In this document: positions 55,282-62,983 of the stretch, in pieces
Position numbering within the stretch: the stretch's first letter is position 1
Layout: each line of letters starts with the position of its first letter
Origin: Bacillus sp. REN3
GTDB taxonomy: Bacteria; Bacillota; Bacilli; Bacillales; Cytobacillaceae
Assembly: GCF_017912555.1 (NCBI RefSeq)
Contig: NZ_JAERSD010000012.1
Span: forward strand, 1-64,000
DNA length: 64,000 nt
Reading direction: 5' to 3'
Notes under the pieces: generated by a model
Told to the model about the DNA's origin: nothing
Databases searched by the model: none
The model's input: only the letters and a program-made list of their open reading frames with translations
Position numbers and translations under genes: made by a program

Positions 55282-56106
55282 CTATGCCGTGATTTTGGAG
55301 GCGTCCATCTCGCCTTCACTTCTTTTCCCAAAAGCGTAAGCTGCAAAAAGGCTTACTGCAACTATACCGGTAACAACCCAGAACGAGCCAGTAACTTCTC
55401 CTTTGAAAACCGCTTTATAGAAGACAGCGCCCATTGCGCCGCCAAGAAGCGGGCCGACAACAGGAATCCAGGAATAGCCCCAGTTAGAGCCGCCCTTTCC
55501 AGGGATCGGCAGGATGAAGTGGGCAATCCTTGGTCCAAGGTCACGAGCCGGGTTGATCGCGTAGCCAGTTGTTCCGCCAAGCGACATACCGATCGCGACA
55601 ATCAGCAAACCGATAACAATTGGATTGAGGCCTTCTGTGAACTTGTTCGCCCCAATGAATAATATACCGAGAATCAAGATAAAAGTGCCGAAAACTTCAC
55701 TGAACAAATTTGAAAATGTATGTGGAATTGCCGGCCCTGTTGCAAATACTCCCAGCTTCGCACCTGGATTATCCGTCGCCTTCCAGTGTGGAAGGTAGTG
55801 GAAGAATACGAGCACAGCGCCAAGGACACCGCCAATCATCTGGGCAATCATATAACCTGGAACATCCGCCCAAGGGAATGAGCCGTCTATCGCAAGTGCC
55901 AAAGTCACCGCTGGATTAAGATGCGCGCCGCTGATCGAACCTACCGCAAATACCCCCATTGTAACCGCAAGTCCCCACGCAAGGGTAATGACAATCCATC
56001 CAGGGCTGTTCGAATAAGTCTTCTTCAAAGATGCACCAGCGCCAATCCCGGCACCAAAAACAATCAAGATCATAGTGCCAATCAGTTCTCCCATAAAAGC
56101 TGTCAT
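55282..56106 (-). CDS. glpF: Glycerol facilitator (aquaglyceroporin)
   Basis: Six-helix MIP-family channel for glycerol uptake. The two NPA half-helix motifs read SGAHLNPAVTLALAI and GYAINPARDLGPR; the Asp after the second NPA-R motif marks a glycerol rather than a water channel. The ATG at 56104-56106 (eight bases after GGGG) is the start; the TTG two codons upstream is less likely. Preceded by a sigma-A promoter, a cre site and a GlpP-type leader terminator. Confidence 0.95.
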   Translation of the reverse strand: MTAFMGELIGTMILIVFGAGIGAGASLKKTYSNSPGWIVITLAWGLAVTMGVFAVGSISGAHLNPAVTLALAIDGSFPWADVPGYMIAQMIGGVLGAVLVFFHYLPHWKATDNPGAKLGVFATGPAIPHTFSNLFSEVFGTFILILGILFIGANKFTEGLNPIVIGLLIVAIGMSLGGTTGYAINPARDLGPRIAHFILPIPGKGGSNWGYSWIPVVGPLLGGAMGAVFYKAVFKGEVTGSFWVVTGIVAVSLFAAYAFGKRSEGEMDASKITA

Positions 56107-56166
56107 ACACAATTCCCCTTCCTTTTAACGATGTTGTAATCTTACAAAGTATGGAAACGGACAGAC

Positions 56167-56228
56167 AAAAAGGAGACCCACGACAGCTAAGCACCATAAA
56201 AACCCCTAGTGCATCTGTGTGAGTCTCC
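56167..56228 (-). terminator. GlpP-controlled leader terminator of glpF
   Basis: On the minus strand GGAGACTCAC (from 56228) pairs with GTGGGTCTCC (to 56172) as the base of a longer imperfect stem, followed by TTTTTGTC. It lies between the glpF promoter and start codon and resembles the glpD leader terminator in its GAGAC/GTCTC stem base. Confidence 0.78.
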
Positions 56229-56261
56229 CATTCTCCATCACGTTTCTTAACTTGTAGTAGA

Positions 56262-56290
56262 AGTATACTGAAAAATGAAAACGCTGTCAA
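56262..56290 (-). promoter_or_regulatory. Sigma-A promoter of glpF with overlapping CcpA site (cre)
   Basis: On the minus strand TTGACA (56285-56290), 17-base spacer, TATACT (56262-56267). The plus strand sequence TGAAAACGCTGTCA at 56276-56289 is a perfect match to the cre consensus TGWAANCGNTNWCA and overlaps the -35. CcpA bound here would block initiation, giving glucose repression of glycerol uptake. Confidence 0.85.
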
Positions 56291-56339
56291 CGGATTTTTT
56301 ATTTTATTTTTGATTATTATTATTCCAATAGTACCAATA

Positions 56340-56885
56340 TCAGGAAAATCGGTCCCAAAGTTCCCGTTTGGAAGTTGTCACGGCAACAGCTCCGGCTGCC
56401 AGCGCATTTTCCGCATCCTCCGCGCTTCGGATAAAGCCTCCCGCAAACAACGGAATCTTCACCCGTTCATTCACTTCGGCAATAAGCTTGGGCATCCCGC
56501 CAGGCAGCACTTCAATAAAATCCGGCCGCGTTTTTTCAAGTAGCTTGTAGCTCTTTTCCAGCGCATGCGAATCGAGCAGGAAGATTCTCTGCACGGCAAT
56601 GACACCCTTTTGCTTCGCTTTCAGGATCACGTTCGATTTGGTTGAAATCAAGCCATACGGCTTATATTCCTGGCAAATGAATTCTGTAGAATAATCATCC
56701 GCTTTGATTCCATGGATCATATCCATATGGTATAGCATTTTCTTCCCCGCAGCTTCAGCCATCGCATTTACATGCTTCAGCTGCGCGACATGCATTTCGA
56801 GGAAAACGCCAATCTCATAAGGACTTTTCAAAAACTGCTCAAAATCTTTCATATTTGATGAAGCCGGGAGAATCTTCTGGTTCAT
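56340..56885 (-). CDS. glpP: Glycerol uptake operon antiterminator
   Basis: RNA-binding regulator of glpF and glpD leaders, responsive to glycerol-3-phosphate. 181 residues with MLYHMDMIHGI, DYSTEFICQEYKPYGLISTK, RIFLLDSHALEKSY, FIEVLPGGMPK and FAGGFIRSAEDA. The frame runs to 56957, but the ATG at 56883-56885 preceded by GGATGGGG is the start. Order glpP-glpF-glpK-glpD is as in B. subtilis. A paralogue lies in the dha operon at 46360-46950. Confidence 0.92.
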   Translation of the reverse strand: MNQKILPASSNMKDFEQFLKSPYEIGVFLEMHVAQLKHVNAMAEAAGKKMLYHMDMIHGIKADDYSTEFICQEYKPYGLISTKSNVILKAKQKGVIAVQRIFLLDSHALEKSYKLLEKTRPDFIEVLPGGMPKLIAEVNERVKIPLFAGGFIRSAEDAENALAAGAVAVTTSKRELWDRFS

Positions 56886-56974
56886 TTTCCCCATCCTTTT
56901 AGATGTGTTTTCTCTATAATAGTGTGGAATCAGCCAAATATCAAACAGTCCATTCACTAGGGTGGAGGCGGAGT

Positions 56975-57182
56975 TAATTAATTTAGCAGGAAGTTTGATG
57001 ATTTAGCGATTTCAGGCTTCTTTTAAGCGTGAAAATGATCGATTCAGCCGATCGTGGACCGTTTTTCAGAAAACTCGGAGTTGATTTAGCGGATCGAATC
57101 GGTTATTTAGCGGTACCGGGCGGTTATTTAGCGGCAAATAGGATTTATTTAGCGATTTAAAATCATTCTTATTAAGCGGCAG
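56975..57182. repeat. Cluster of imperfect TTTAGCGG repeats
   Basis: At least six copies of a short word occur in 200 bases: ATTTAGCAGG (56981), ATTTAGCGAT (57001), GATTTAGCGG (57083), TTATTTAGCGG (57103), TTATTTAGCGG (57124), TTATTTAGCGAT (57146), and a degenerate ATTAAGCGG (57171). All point the same way but with irregular spacing (20-80 bases). No open reading frame. The rest of the 56886-57264 gap holds the glpP upstream region and the palindrome at 57189. Confidence 0.6.
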
Positions 57183-57188
57183 CTTCTC

Positions 57189-57208
57189 TTCATCAAACGT
57201 TTGATGAA
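57189..57208. promoter_or_regulatory. Perfect 20-bp palindrome of unknown role
   Basis: The half TTCATCAAAC is followed directly by its complement GTTTGATGAA, a LacI-operator-like palindrome with central CG. It has no T-run and lies beyond the terminator of the sugar ABC genes, 18 bases away, so an operator or a cruciform element is possible. No gene start is near. Confidence 0.4.
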
Positions 57209-57225
57209 TTGGTTGCATTAAAAGA

Positions 57226-57256
57226 AAAGGCAGGGAGCACAAAACTCCCTGCCTTT
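57226..57256 (-). terminator. Terminator of the sugar ABC transporter genes
   Basis: AAAGGCAGGGAG (57226-57237) pairs with CTCCCTGCCTTT (57245-57256), followed on the minus strand by T-rich TCTTTTAATG; 9 bases after the permease stop. Confidence 0.85.
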
Positions 57257-57264
57257 CCTCAGCC

Positions 57265-58116
57265 TTATTTCATTCCTGAAATCGTGTAACCGTCGATGAT
57301 GTGTTTTTGGAAGAACATGAAAATGATAATGATTGGGACTACCATGAAGGTCGATCCGGCCATCTGCAGGGCAAAGTTGCCTCCATATTGTCCTTTTAGG
57401 AGCGCCAGCCCGACTGATAATGTATATAAGCTTTCATCATTCGCAATGATCAATGGCCATAGGAAGCTGTTCCAGCCTGCGATGAAGGTCAGGATTCCTT
57501 GGACTGCCAGGATCGGCTTTGACATAGGGAGGACAATCTGCCAGAAAACCCGCAGTTCACTGGCTCCATCCAGCCTTGCCGCTTCAAGCAACTCATCCGG
57601 GATCGTACTCATGAACTGGCGGAACAGGAAGATTCCGAATGCCCCTACCAGGCCGGGCAGGACGATGCCAGCCATTGTATTCGTCAACTGCATCTGGTTG
57701 AGGATCAGATAGACCGGAATCATGGTTACCTGGCCGGGAATCATCATTGTCGCGAGGACAAGAAAGAATAATTTATTCCTTCCTTTGAAGTCAAATTTTG
57801 CGAATCCGTAGCCTGCCATCGCGTTCAAAAATAATCCGACGAACGACCACATCACGACTATGAGAGTGTTCTTCAAATACATGCTGAAGTTCATGTTCAG
57901 AAAAAGGTTCTGGAAGTTTTCCAGAGTAAAATCTTTTGGCAGAAGCGAAGGTGTCAGCTGCATGACTTCGCTTTCCGGTTTAAACGCTGACAGGATCATC
58001 CAAATGAATGGGATGGATACAAGCAGTCCGCCGAATGCCAGGATGATGCCCGCAGCCCATTGCTGTGTCCTTTCCCGCCTGACTTCGCTATTCAACGATT
58101 GCGCGTTCGGTTTCAT
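57265..58116 (-). CDS. Carbohydrate ABC transporter permease (MalG type)
   Basis: A 283-residue CUT1 permease with six transmembrane segments. The ATPase-contacting loop reads EAARLDGASELRVFWQIVLP, followed by MSKP. It forms the membrane channel with the permease at 58137-59024. There is no ATPase gene in the cluster, so a shared MsmX/MsiK-type ATPase encoded elsewhere is probably used, as is common for CUT1 systems in Bacillus. Gene order matches the permease pair lin1842-lin1843 recalled from Listeria innocua. Confidence 0.9.
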   Translation of the reverse strand: MKPNAQSLNSEVRRERTQQWAAGIILAFGGLLVSIPFIWMILSAFKPESEVMQLTPSLLPKDFTLENFQNLFLNMNFSMYLKNTLIVVMWSFVGLFLNAMAGYGFAKFDFKGRNKLFFLVLATMMIPGQVTMIPVYLILNQMQLTNTMAGIVLPGLVGAFGIFLFRQFMSTIPDELLEAARLDGASELRVFWQIVLPMSKPILAVQGILTFIAGWNSFLWPLIIANDESLYTLSVGLALLKGQYGGNFALQMAGSTFMVVPIIIIFMFFQKHIIDGYTISGMK

Positions 58117-58136
58117 ATGTGATCACCTCAGTTTCC

Positions 58137-59024
58137 TCAATAATCCTGCTGTTTGTTCTGTAGCTTGAATTGAATCATTGTAATAATGATAATGGCAATG
58201 AACAAGATGAATGATCCTGCGGCCGCATAGCCAAAGTTGCTGAACTGGAAGCCATTCCGGTAAATGAACAATGCAACGGATGTCGTGCCGTCAAGCGGGC
58301 CGCCATTGGTCATGACGAACGGCTCTTCGAAAAATTGCAGCCAGCCAATCATCGTCGTGATCGACACGAAAAAAATCGCATATCTCAGCAGCGGGATGGT
58401 AATTTTCGTCAGTTGCTTCCAATTGTTCGCTCCGTCCAGCTGGGCGGCTTCATAATAAGTCTTCGGGATTCCTTGCAATGCGGCAAGGAAGATGATCATA
58501 TTGATACCAATCGCTCTCCAGAGGGCAAGGGCAATCAGGGAAACCTTAGCCATGGTCGGGTCCTGCAGCCACGGTACAGCCGGCAAGTCCAGGAGTTTCA
58601 GCACATAGTTGAACAATCCGAGCTGGGGGTTGTAAAGATAGCTCCAGACAACAGCAACTGCGACCACGTTCGTGATGGAAGGCATATAGAAGATAACCCG
58701 GAAGGCTTTGAAGATCCGCGCTTTCCCGAAATTGATCAGCAGCGCGATTCCAAGGGAGCAGATAATGACAAGAGGCACCCCAAAAACCACATAAAACAAC
58801 GTATTTAAGATCGATTTTACGAAGATGGGGTCGCTTACAACTTCTTTATAATTCTCGAAGCCGATGAAGCTGATCGTTGACCAGTCGGCAATACCGGCCA
58901 AATCAATATCTGTGAAGCTGATGATCAGCGCGACAAAAATAGGCAGGATCGAAAACATCGTCAATAAGATGATGGCTGGGGCTATAAAAAAGTAAGGAGT
59001 CTTGTTTGCCATAAAGCTTTTCAT
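58137..59024 (-). CDS. Carbohydrate ABC transporter permease (MalF type)
   Basis: A 295-residue CUT1 permease with six membrane segments (N-terminus YFFIAPAIILLTMFSILPIF). The EAA loop reads YEAAQLDGANNWKQLTKITI, then PLL. It lies 20 bases before the second permease. Upstream, between it and the binding-protein gene, is a perfect stem-loop that may stabilise the binding-protein mRNA. Confidence 0.9.
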   Translation of the reverse strand: MKSFMANKTPYFFIAPAIILLTMFSILPIFVALIISFTDIDLAGIADWSTISFIGFENYKEVVSDPIFVKSILNTLFYVVFGVPLVIICSLGIALLINFGKARIFKAFRVIFYMPSITNVVAVAVVWSYLYNPQLGLFNYVLKLLDLPAVPWLQDPTMAKVSLIALALWRAIGINMIIFLAALQGIPKTYYEAAQLDGANNWKQLTKITIPLLRYAIFFVSITTMIGWLQFFEEPFVMTNGGPLDGTTSVALFIYRNGFQFSNFGYAAAGSFILFIAIIIITMIQFKLQNKQQDY

Positions 59025-59071
59025 TGTAAGTCCCTTCCTTCTCAGTCCACGGTCGGCTGGACTAATGTAAC

Positions 59072-59100
59072 CAACTGGCAGGCGGTCTGCCTGCCAGTTG
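59072..59100 (-). other. Intercistronic stem-loop between binding protein and permease genes
   Basis: A perfect 12-bp stem (CAACTGGCAGGC at 59072-59083, complement at 59089-59100) with a 5-nt loop. On the minus strand it is not followed by a T-run, so it is better read as an mRNA-stabilising or attenuating element that keeps binding-protein mRNA in excess over permease mRNA. Confidence 0.6.
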
Positions 59101-59111
59101 CTTTTTTAAGA

Positions 59112-60380
59112 TCATTCAGCGAGAATTTCCTCTGCTTTTTTATCAAAATCATCCATTTCCTTCTGGACATCCGCTCCGCCGCGGTAAATCTTTTCAAAGT
59201 TGCTCAGGAATGTCTGGGCGATTTTTTCAAAAGGCTTGATGACCGGCATTGGCTGGGCGTTCTTCAACTGTTCGCCAAATACCTTGTAATATTCATTCTC
59301 CTGAAGCTGCTTATCATTCCATGCTTCTTTGTTCGCTGGCAGTGTGTTTGTCATTTCGAGCCATTTAATTTGTGTTTCAGGCTTGCTCATGAAGGCAAGG
59401 AATTTAAGTGCTTCTTCTTTGTTCTTGGAATATTGGAAGACAGACAGGTCTGAGCCACCTAGAGTTGATGTATTCGTTTCCTTGGCAGGCAGTACCGCTG
59501 TTGCCCATTTCCCTTCAAGCTCTGGCGCCTGGTCATTGATCAGCTTGACCATCCACGGGCCGCTGATGAACATTGGCAGGATCCCATCACCCTTGAATGC
59601 CTGGATGATGTCGAGTCCTAAATCCACCGGAGCAGAACCATTTTTAAAGAATCCATTCAAATATTCTACAGCTTCCACAAACTCTGGTTCATTGAAAAGA
59701 GCCTTGTCGCCTTCAATCAATTCGGAACCATTCTGGCGTGCAAGCATAAATGCAAGGCTTTGTTCATTTGTATCGATGCTGATGCCGTATTTATCGTCGC
59801 CGCGATCTGCCAGTTTCTTGGCTGCGTCGCTCAGTTCCTCCCATGTCTTAGGTGCCTCTTTATATCCAGCTTCCTCCAGGATGTCGGTACGGTAGTAAAG
59901 TACGCGGGTATCAACATACCAAGGAACGCCAACGACCTTGTCATCATACTTCGTTGTCTCGACAGAGCCTTCATAGAAGTTGTCAGGAGCAAGTTCAGGA
60001 TATTTATCTGTATACTTCTGCAAATCGAGCAATGCATTTGCGGATGCGAATTCAGGAATCCAGGTTGTTCCCATTTGAACAACATCCGGACCTTTCTTGG
60101 ATGCTACCGCAGTCAATAGTTTATCATGCGCCTGATCCCATGGGATAGCCTGTACCTTCACTTTTATATCCGGATTATCTTTTTCAAATTGATCAGCGAT
60201 TTTCGGCAAGGTTTTCGCTTCTTCTCCCATGCCCCAGACTGTGATTGTCTTGGAACCCTCTTTACCGGCAGAATCCGAATCGGATGAACAGCCTGCAAGG
60301 GCGCCAGACACTGCCAAGGTTCCAACCATGAAGGCAGCGGCAATTTTTTTGTTGAAGACTCGGAACATTTTTCGGCTCAT
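59112..60380 (-). CDS. Sugar ABC transporter substrate-binding lipoprotein
   Basis: A family 1 extracellular solute-binding protein of 422 residues. The lipoprotein signal ends SGALAGCSS; the mature part starts KTITVWGMGEEAKTLPKIAD, with PDVVQMGTTWIPEF and GVPWYVDTRVLYYRTDIL near the ligand site. The TTG at 60383 is skipped in favour of ATG at 60378-60380, nine bases after GGGGG. It is first in the minus-strand importer operon and divergent from GH3 and GH94 genes. A sophorooligosaccharide (beta-1,2-glucan fragment) ligand is inferred from the locus, not from residues. Confidence 0.9.
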   Translation of the reverse strand: MSRKMFRVFNKKIAAAFMVGTLAVSGALAGCSSDSDSAGKEGSKTITVWGMGEEAKTLPKIADQFEKDNPDIKVKVQAIPWDQAHDKLLTAVASKKGPDVVQMGTTWIPEFASANALLDLQKYTDKYPELAPDNFYEGSVETTKYDDKVVGVPWYVDTRVLYYRTDILEEAGYKEAPKTWEELSDAAKKLADRGDDKYGISIDTNEQSLAFMLARQNGSELIEGDKALFNEPEFVEAVEYLNGFFKNGSAPVDLGLDIIQAFKGDGILPMFISGPWMVKLINDQAPELEGKWATAVLPAKETNTSTLGGSDLSVFQYSKNKEEALKFLAFMSKPETQIKWLEMTNTLPANKEAWNDKQLQENEYYKVFGEQLKNAQPMPVIKPFEKIAQTFLSNFEKIYRGGADVQKEMDDFDKKAEEILAE

Positions 60381-60484
60381 CAATATTACCCCCTGAAAAT
60401 TTTAATGGAATTATTTTTTAGCTTTCCGTGTTGGCAATAAAAATACTAATAGGTAAGCAGAAGAATGATGACCCCCCTTATAGT

Positions 60485-60751
60485 GAAACGTTTCGAAAAC
60501 AAAGTAAAAAAATATAGTTAGATCTTGACGAAACGATTCATCCAGCAAAACCATTCAGCAGAAAACCAAGTTGACGAACCGGTAGAAACGTTTCGATACG
60601 GTTATTATATGCCATATTGTAATCGTTTTCAAGTCATTTTTATGGATTTAATCATTTTCCCTAAAAATATCTTTTGAAACGTTTCGATAAAGCGTTGACT
60701 CAAAAAAAGAAAGCGCTTATAATGCAGGTATAACTATATTCGAAACGTTTC
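60485..60751. promoter_or_regulatory. Four GAAACGTTTC operators in the divergent sugar promoter region
   Basis: The 10-bp palindrome GAAACGTTTC occurs perfectly at 60485-60494, 60585-60594, 60676-60685 and 60742-60751, and with one change (GAAACGATTC) at 60530-60539. Its central CG is typical of LacI-family repressors. Sites flank the bglX promoter and lie near the start of the importer operon, so one regulator probably controls both. The regulator gene is not in the window. Confidence 0.8.
60695..60723 (+). promoter_or_regulatory. Sigma-A promoter of the GH3/GH94 genes
   Basis: TTGACT (60695-60700), 17-base spacer, TATAAT (60718-60723). Flanked by operators at 60676 and 60742. The spacer/-10 sequence AGAAAGCGCTTATA matches the cre consensus at all but two positions, so CcpA may also act here. 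Confidence 0.85.
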
Positions 60752-60787
60752 TATAAAAGGTTCTGCCATAAGAAGGAGGAAAACCAT

Positions 60788-62956
60788 ATGGACAGCCGGA
60801 AGTTAACTTCTATAGTAAAGGAAATGACACTGGATGAAAAGATTGCTCAACTGCTGCAATTGGCCGCTCCTTTTTTCAAAGGTGCCAAAAATGAAGGACA
60901 AATAACAGGCCCTCTCGCTTCTATGAAAATATCAGATGAAAATATCAAGGATGCCGGATCTGTACTTGGGGCCTCTGGCGCAAGCGAAGTCATCAATATC
61001 CAGAGGGCCCATCTCGAAAACAACCGACTGGGCATCCCCTTGCTATTCATGGCGGATGTCATCCATGGTTATAAAACGATTTTCCCGATACCTCTGGCGA
61101 TTGGCTGTTCCTGGGACTTGCAAAAAGCCCGGCATAGCGCTGAAATCGCTGCAAAGGAAGCAGCTGCAGCCGGTGTACATGTGACTTTCGCGCCAATGGC
61201 CGACCTTGTCCGCGACCCGCGCTGGGGCAGGGTGATGGAATCGACAGGTGAGGATCCTTTTTTGAATAGCGAATTCGCAAGGGCATTTGTGCGCGGCTTC
61301 CAGGGCAATGATCTGGCAAATGACAAGCAGACTGTAGCCGCCTGCGTCAAACACTTTGCTGCCTACGGAGCTCCCGAGGGCGGACGGGATTACAATACCG
61401 TGAACATGTCGGAACGGCAGCTTCGGGAAGCATACCTGCCCGCTTATAAAGCGGCGCTCGATGAAGGCTGCGAAATGGTGATGACAGCCTTCAACACTGT
61501 TGATGGAATACCTGCGACAGGCAACAGCAAACTGATGCGCGACCTATTGCGTAATGAATGGAAGTTCGACGGTGTCCTGATCTCCGACTGGGGGGCAGTG
61601 AAGGAATTGATTCCCCATGGAGTCGCCGAAGATGAAAAAGAAGCAGCGCTGAAAGCGATCAGCGCCGGGGTCGATATTGAAATGATGACTTCATGTTATG
61701 TTGACCATCTTAAAGAGCTTGTCGCTGCCGGCAAAGTGGATGAAGGTCTGATCGACGAAGCGGTGCTTAGGGTTTTGACTTTGAAAAACAAATTGGGCTT
61801 ATTTGAAAATCCTTACCGCGGTGCGGATGAAGGTCTCGAGGAGAAGGTCGTACTGAGTGAAGAACACCGCCGGGCAGCAAGGGAGCTTGCCGTTAAATCT
61901 TCGGTCCTATTAAAGAATGATGGAGTCCTCCCGCTAAAAAAAGATAGAAAAATCTCTCTCATCGGTCCCTTCGCCCAGAATGGCGACATCCTTGGCCCCT
62001 GGTCATGGCTTGGTTCCAGGGAAAAAGCAGTCCAGCTGTATGATGGCATAAAGGCAAAGCTCGCTCCTTCCCTTCTGACAACGGCACAGGGTTGCGATAT
62101 TGAAACAGGATCAGAAGAACAGATGGCTGAAGCAATCAAGGCTGCTGAAGGTGCCGATGTGATTGTCCTCGCCCTCGGGGAAGCCTCAGAAATGAGCGGT
62201 GAAGCTGGATGCCGGGCGGATATCCGCTTGCCGGAAATCCAGCTTAAGCTTGCAGCAAAGCTGAGGAGGCTAGGCAAGCCGATCGTCACCGTGCTATTCA
62301 ACGGCAGGCCATTGGACCTCCACGGTATTTGGGACGAAGCCGATGCCATCCTTGAGGCATGGTACCCAGGTACGGAAGGCGGGCATGCGATTGCCGATCT
62401 ACTGTTTGGCGATGCGAACCCTTCCGGAAAATTGACGATGAGTTTTCCTTTTTCAGTTGGACAGGTGCCGGTTTATTACAACCATTTTAATACCGGCCGG
62501 CCAAAGGAAGCCCTGGAAGCAGAGGAACGTTATGTTTCACAGTATCTTGACATCCCTAATGATCCATTGCTGCCCTTTGGCTTCGGTTTAAGCTATACTG
62601 CTTTTACCTACAGGAATGCTGGATTATCAGCCGGTTTCCTTTCTCCATCCACTCCGATCACCCTGTCTGTGGAAATCGAAAATGCAGGCAGCCTGGCAGG
62701 AGAGGAAATTGTCCAATTTTATATACAGGATATTTCGGGTGAGGTTGTCCGTCCCGTGAAAGAGTTGAAAGGTTTCAAATCCGTGATACTCGAACCGGGC
62801 GAAAAAACGGTTGTGACGTTTGAAATCACAGAAGAATTACTACGTTATCATCATTCCGATCTTACCTTCAAAAGTGATGAGGGTAAGTTCATGGCCTATG
62901 TCGGAACGAACAGCAAGGATAACCTTGGCCTCCCTTTCGAGCTCGTGATTGACTAA
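60788..62956 (+). CDS. bglX: Beta-glucosidase, glycoside hydrolase family 3
   Basis: Retaining beta-glucosidase of 722 residues, cytoplasmic (no signal peptide). N-terminal TIM barrel with MADVIHGYKTIFPIPLA, RDPRWGRVMESTGEDPFL, KHFAAYG, and the nucleophile Asp267 in DGVLISDWGA. Alpha/beta sandwich domain (about 370-590) with SVLLKNDGVLPL and GEASEMSGEAGCRADI; C-terminal FN3-like domain (about 620-720). AAGGAGG lies 9 bases before the ATG. Divergent from a sugar importer and followed 27 bases later by a GH94 phosphorylase gene, as in the Listeria innocua beta-1,2-glucooligosaccharide locus (lin1839-1843). It would cut sophorose to glucose there. Cellobiose or laminaribiose remain possible. Confidence 0.9.
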   Translation: MDSRKLTSIVKEMTLDEKIAQLLQLAAPFFKGAKNEGQITGPLASMKISDENIKDAGSVLGASGASEVINIQRAHLENNRLGIPLLFMADVIHGYKTIFPIPLAIGCSWDLQKARHSAEIAAKEAAAAGVHVTFAPMADLVRDPRWGRVMESTGEDPFLNSEFARAFVRGFQGNDLANDKQTVAACVKHFAAYGAPEGGRDYNTVNMSERQLREAYLPAYKAALDEGCEMVMTAFNTVDGIPATGNSKLMRDLLRNEWKFDGVLISDWGAVKELIPHGVAEDEKEAALKAISAGVDIEMMTSCYVDHLKELVAAGKVDEGLIDEAVLRVLTLKNKLGLFENPYRGADEGLEEKVVLSEEHRRAARELAVKSSVLLKNDGVLPLKKDRKISLIGPFAQNGDILGPWSWLGSREKAVQLYDGIKAKLAPSLLTTAQGCDIETGSEEQMAEAIKAAEGADVIVLALGEASEMSGEAGCRADIRLPEIQLKLAAKLRRLGKPIVTVLFNGRPLDLHGIWDEADAILEAWYPGTEGGHAIADLLFGDANPSGKLTMSFPFSVGQVPVYYNHFNTGRPKEALEAEERYVSQYLDIPNDPLLPFGFGLSYTAFTYRNAGLSAGFLSPSTPITLSVEIENAGSLAGEEIVQFYIQDISGEVVRPVKELKGFKSVILEPGEKTVVTFEITEELLRYHHSDLTFKSDEGKFMAYVGTNSKDNLGLPFELVID

Positions 62957-62983
62957 AACTATTCAGGAAAGAAGTTGACAGCG

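Noticed and set aside
56975-57182. Possible CRISPR array from repeated TTTAGCGG words
   Set aside because: Repeat units are only 8-11 bases, spacing is irregular, and no cas genes are near.
59072-59106. Plus-strand rho-independent terminator (stem followed by CTTTTTT)
   Set aside because: No plus-strand transcript should end here; all genes around are on the minus strand, where the stem has no T-run.
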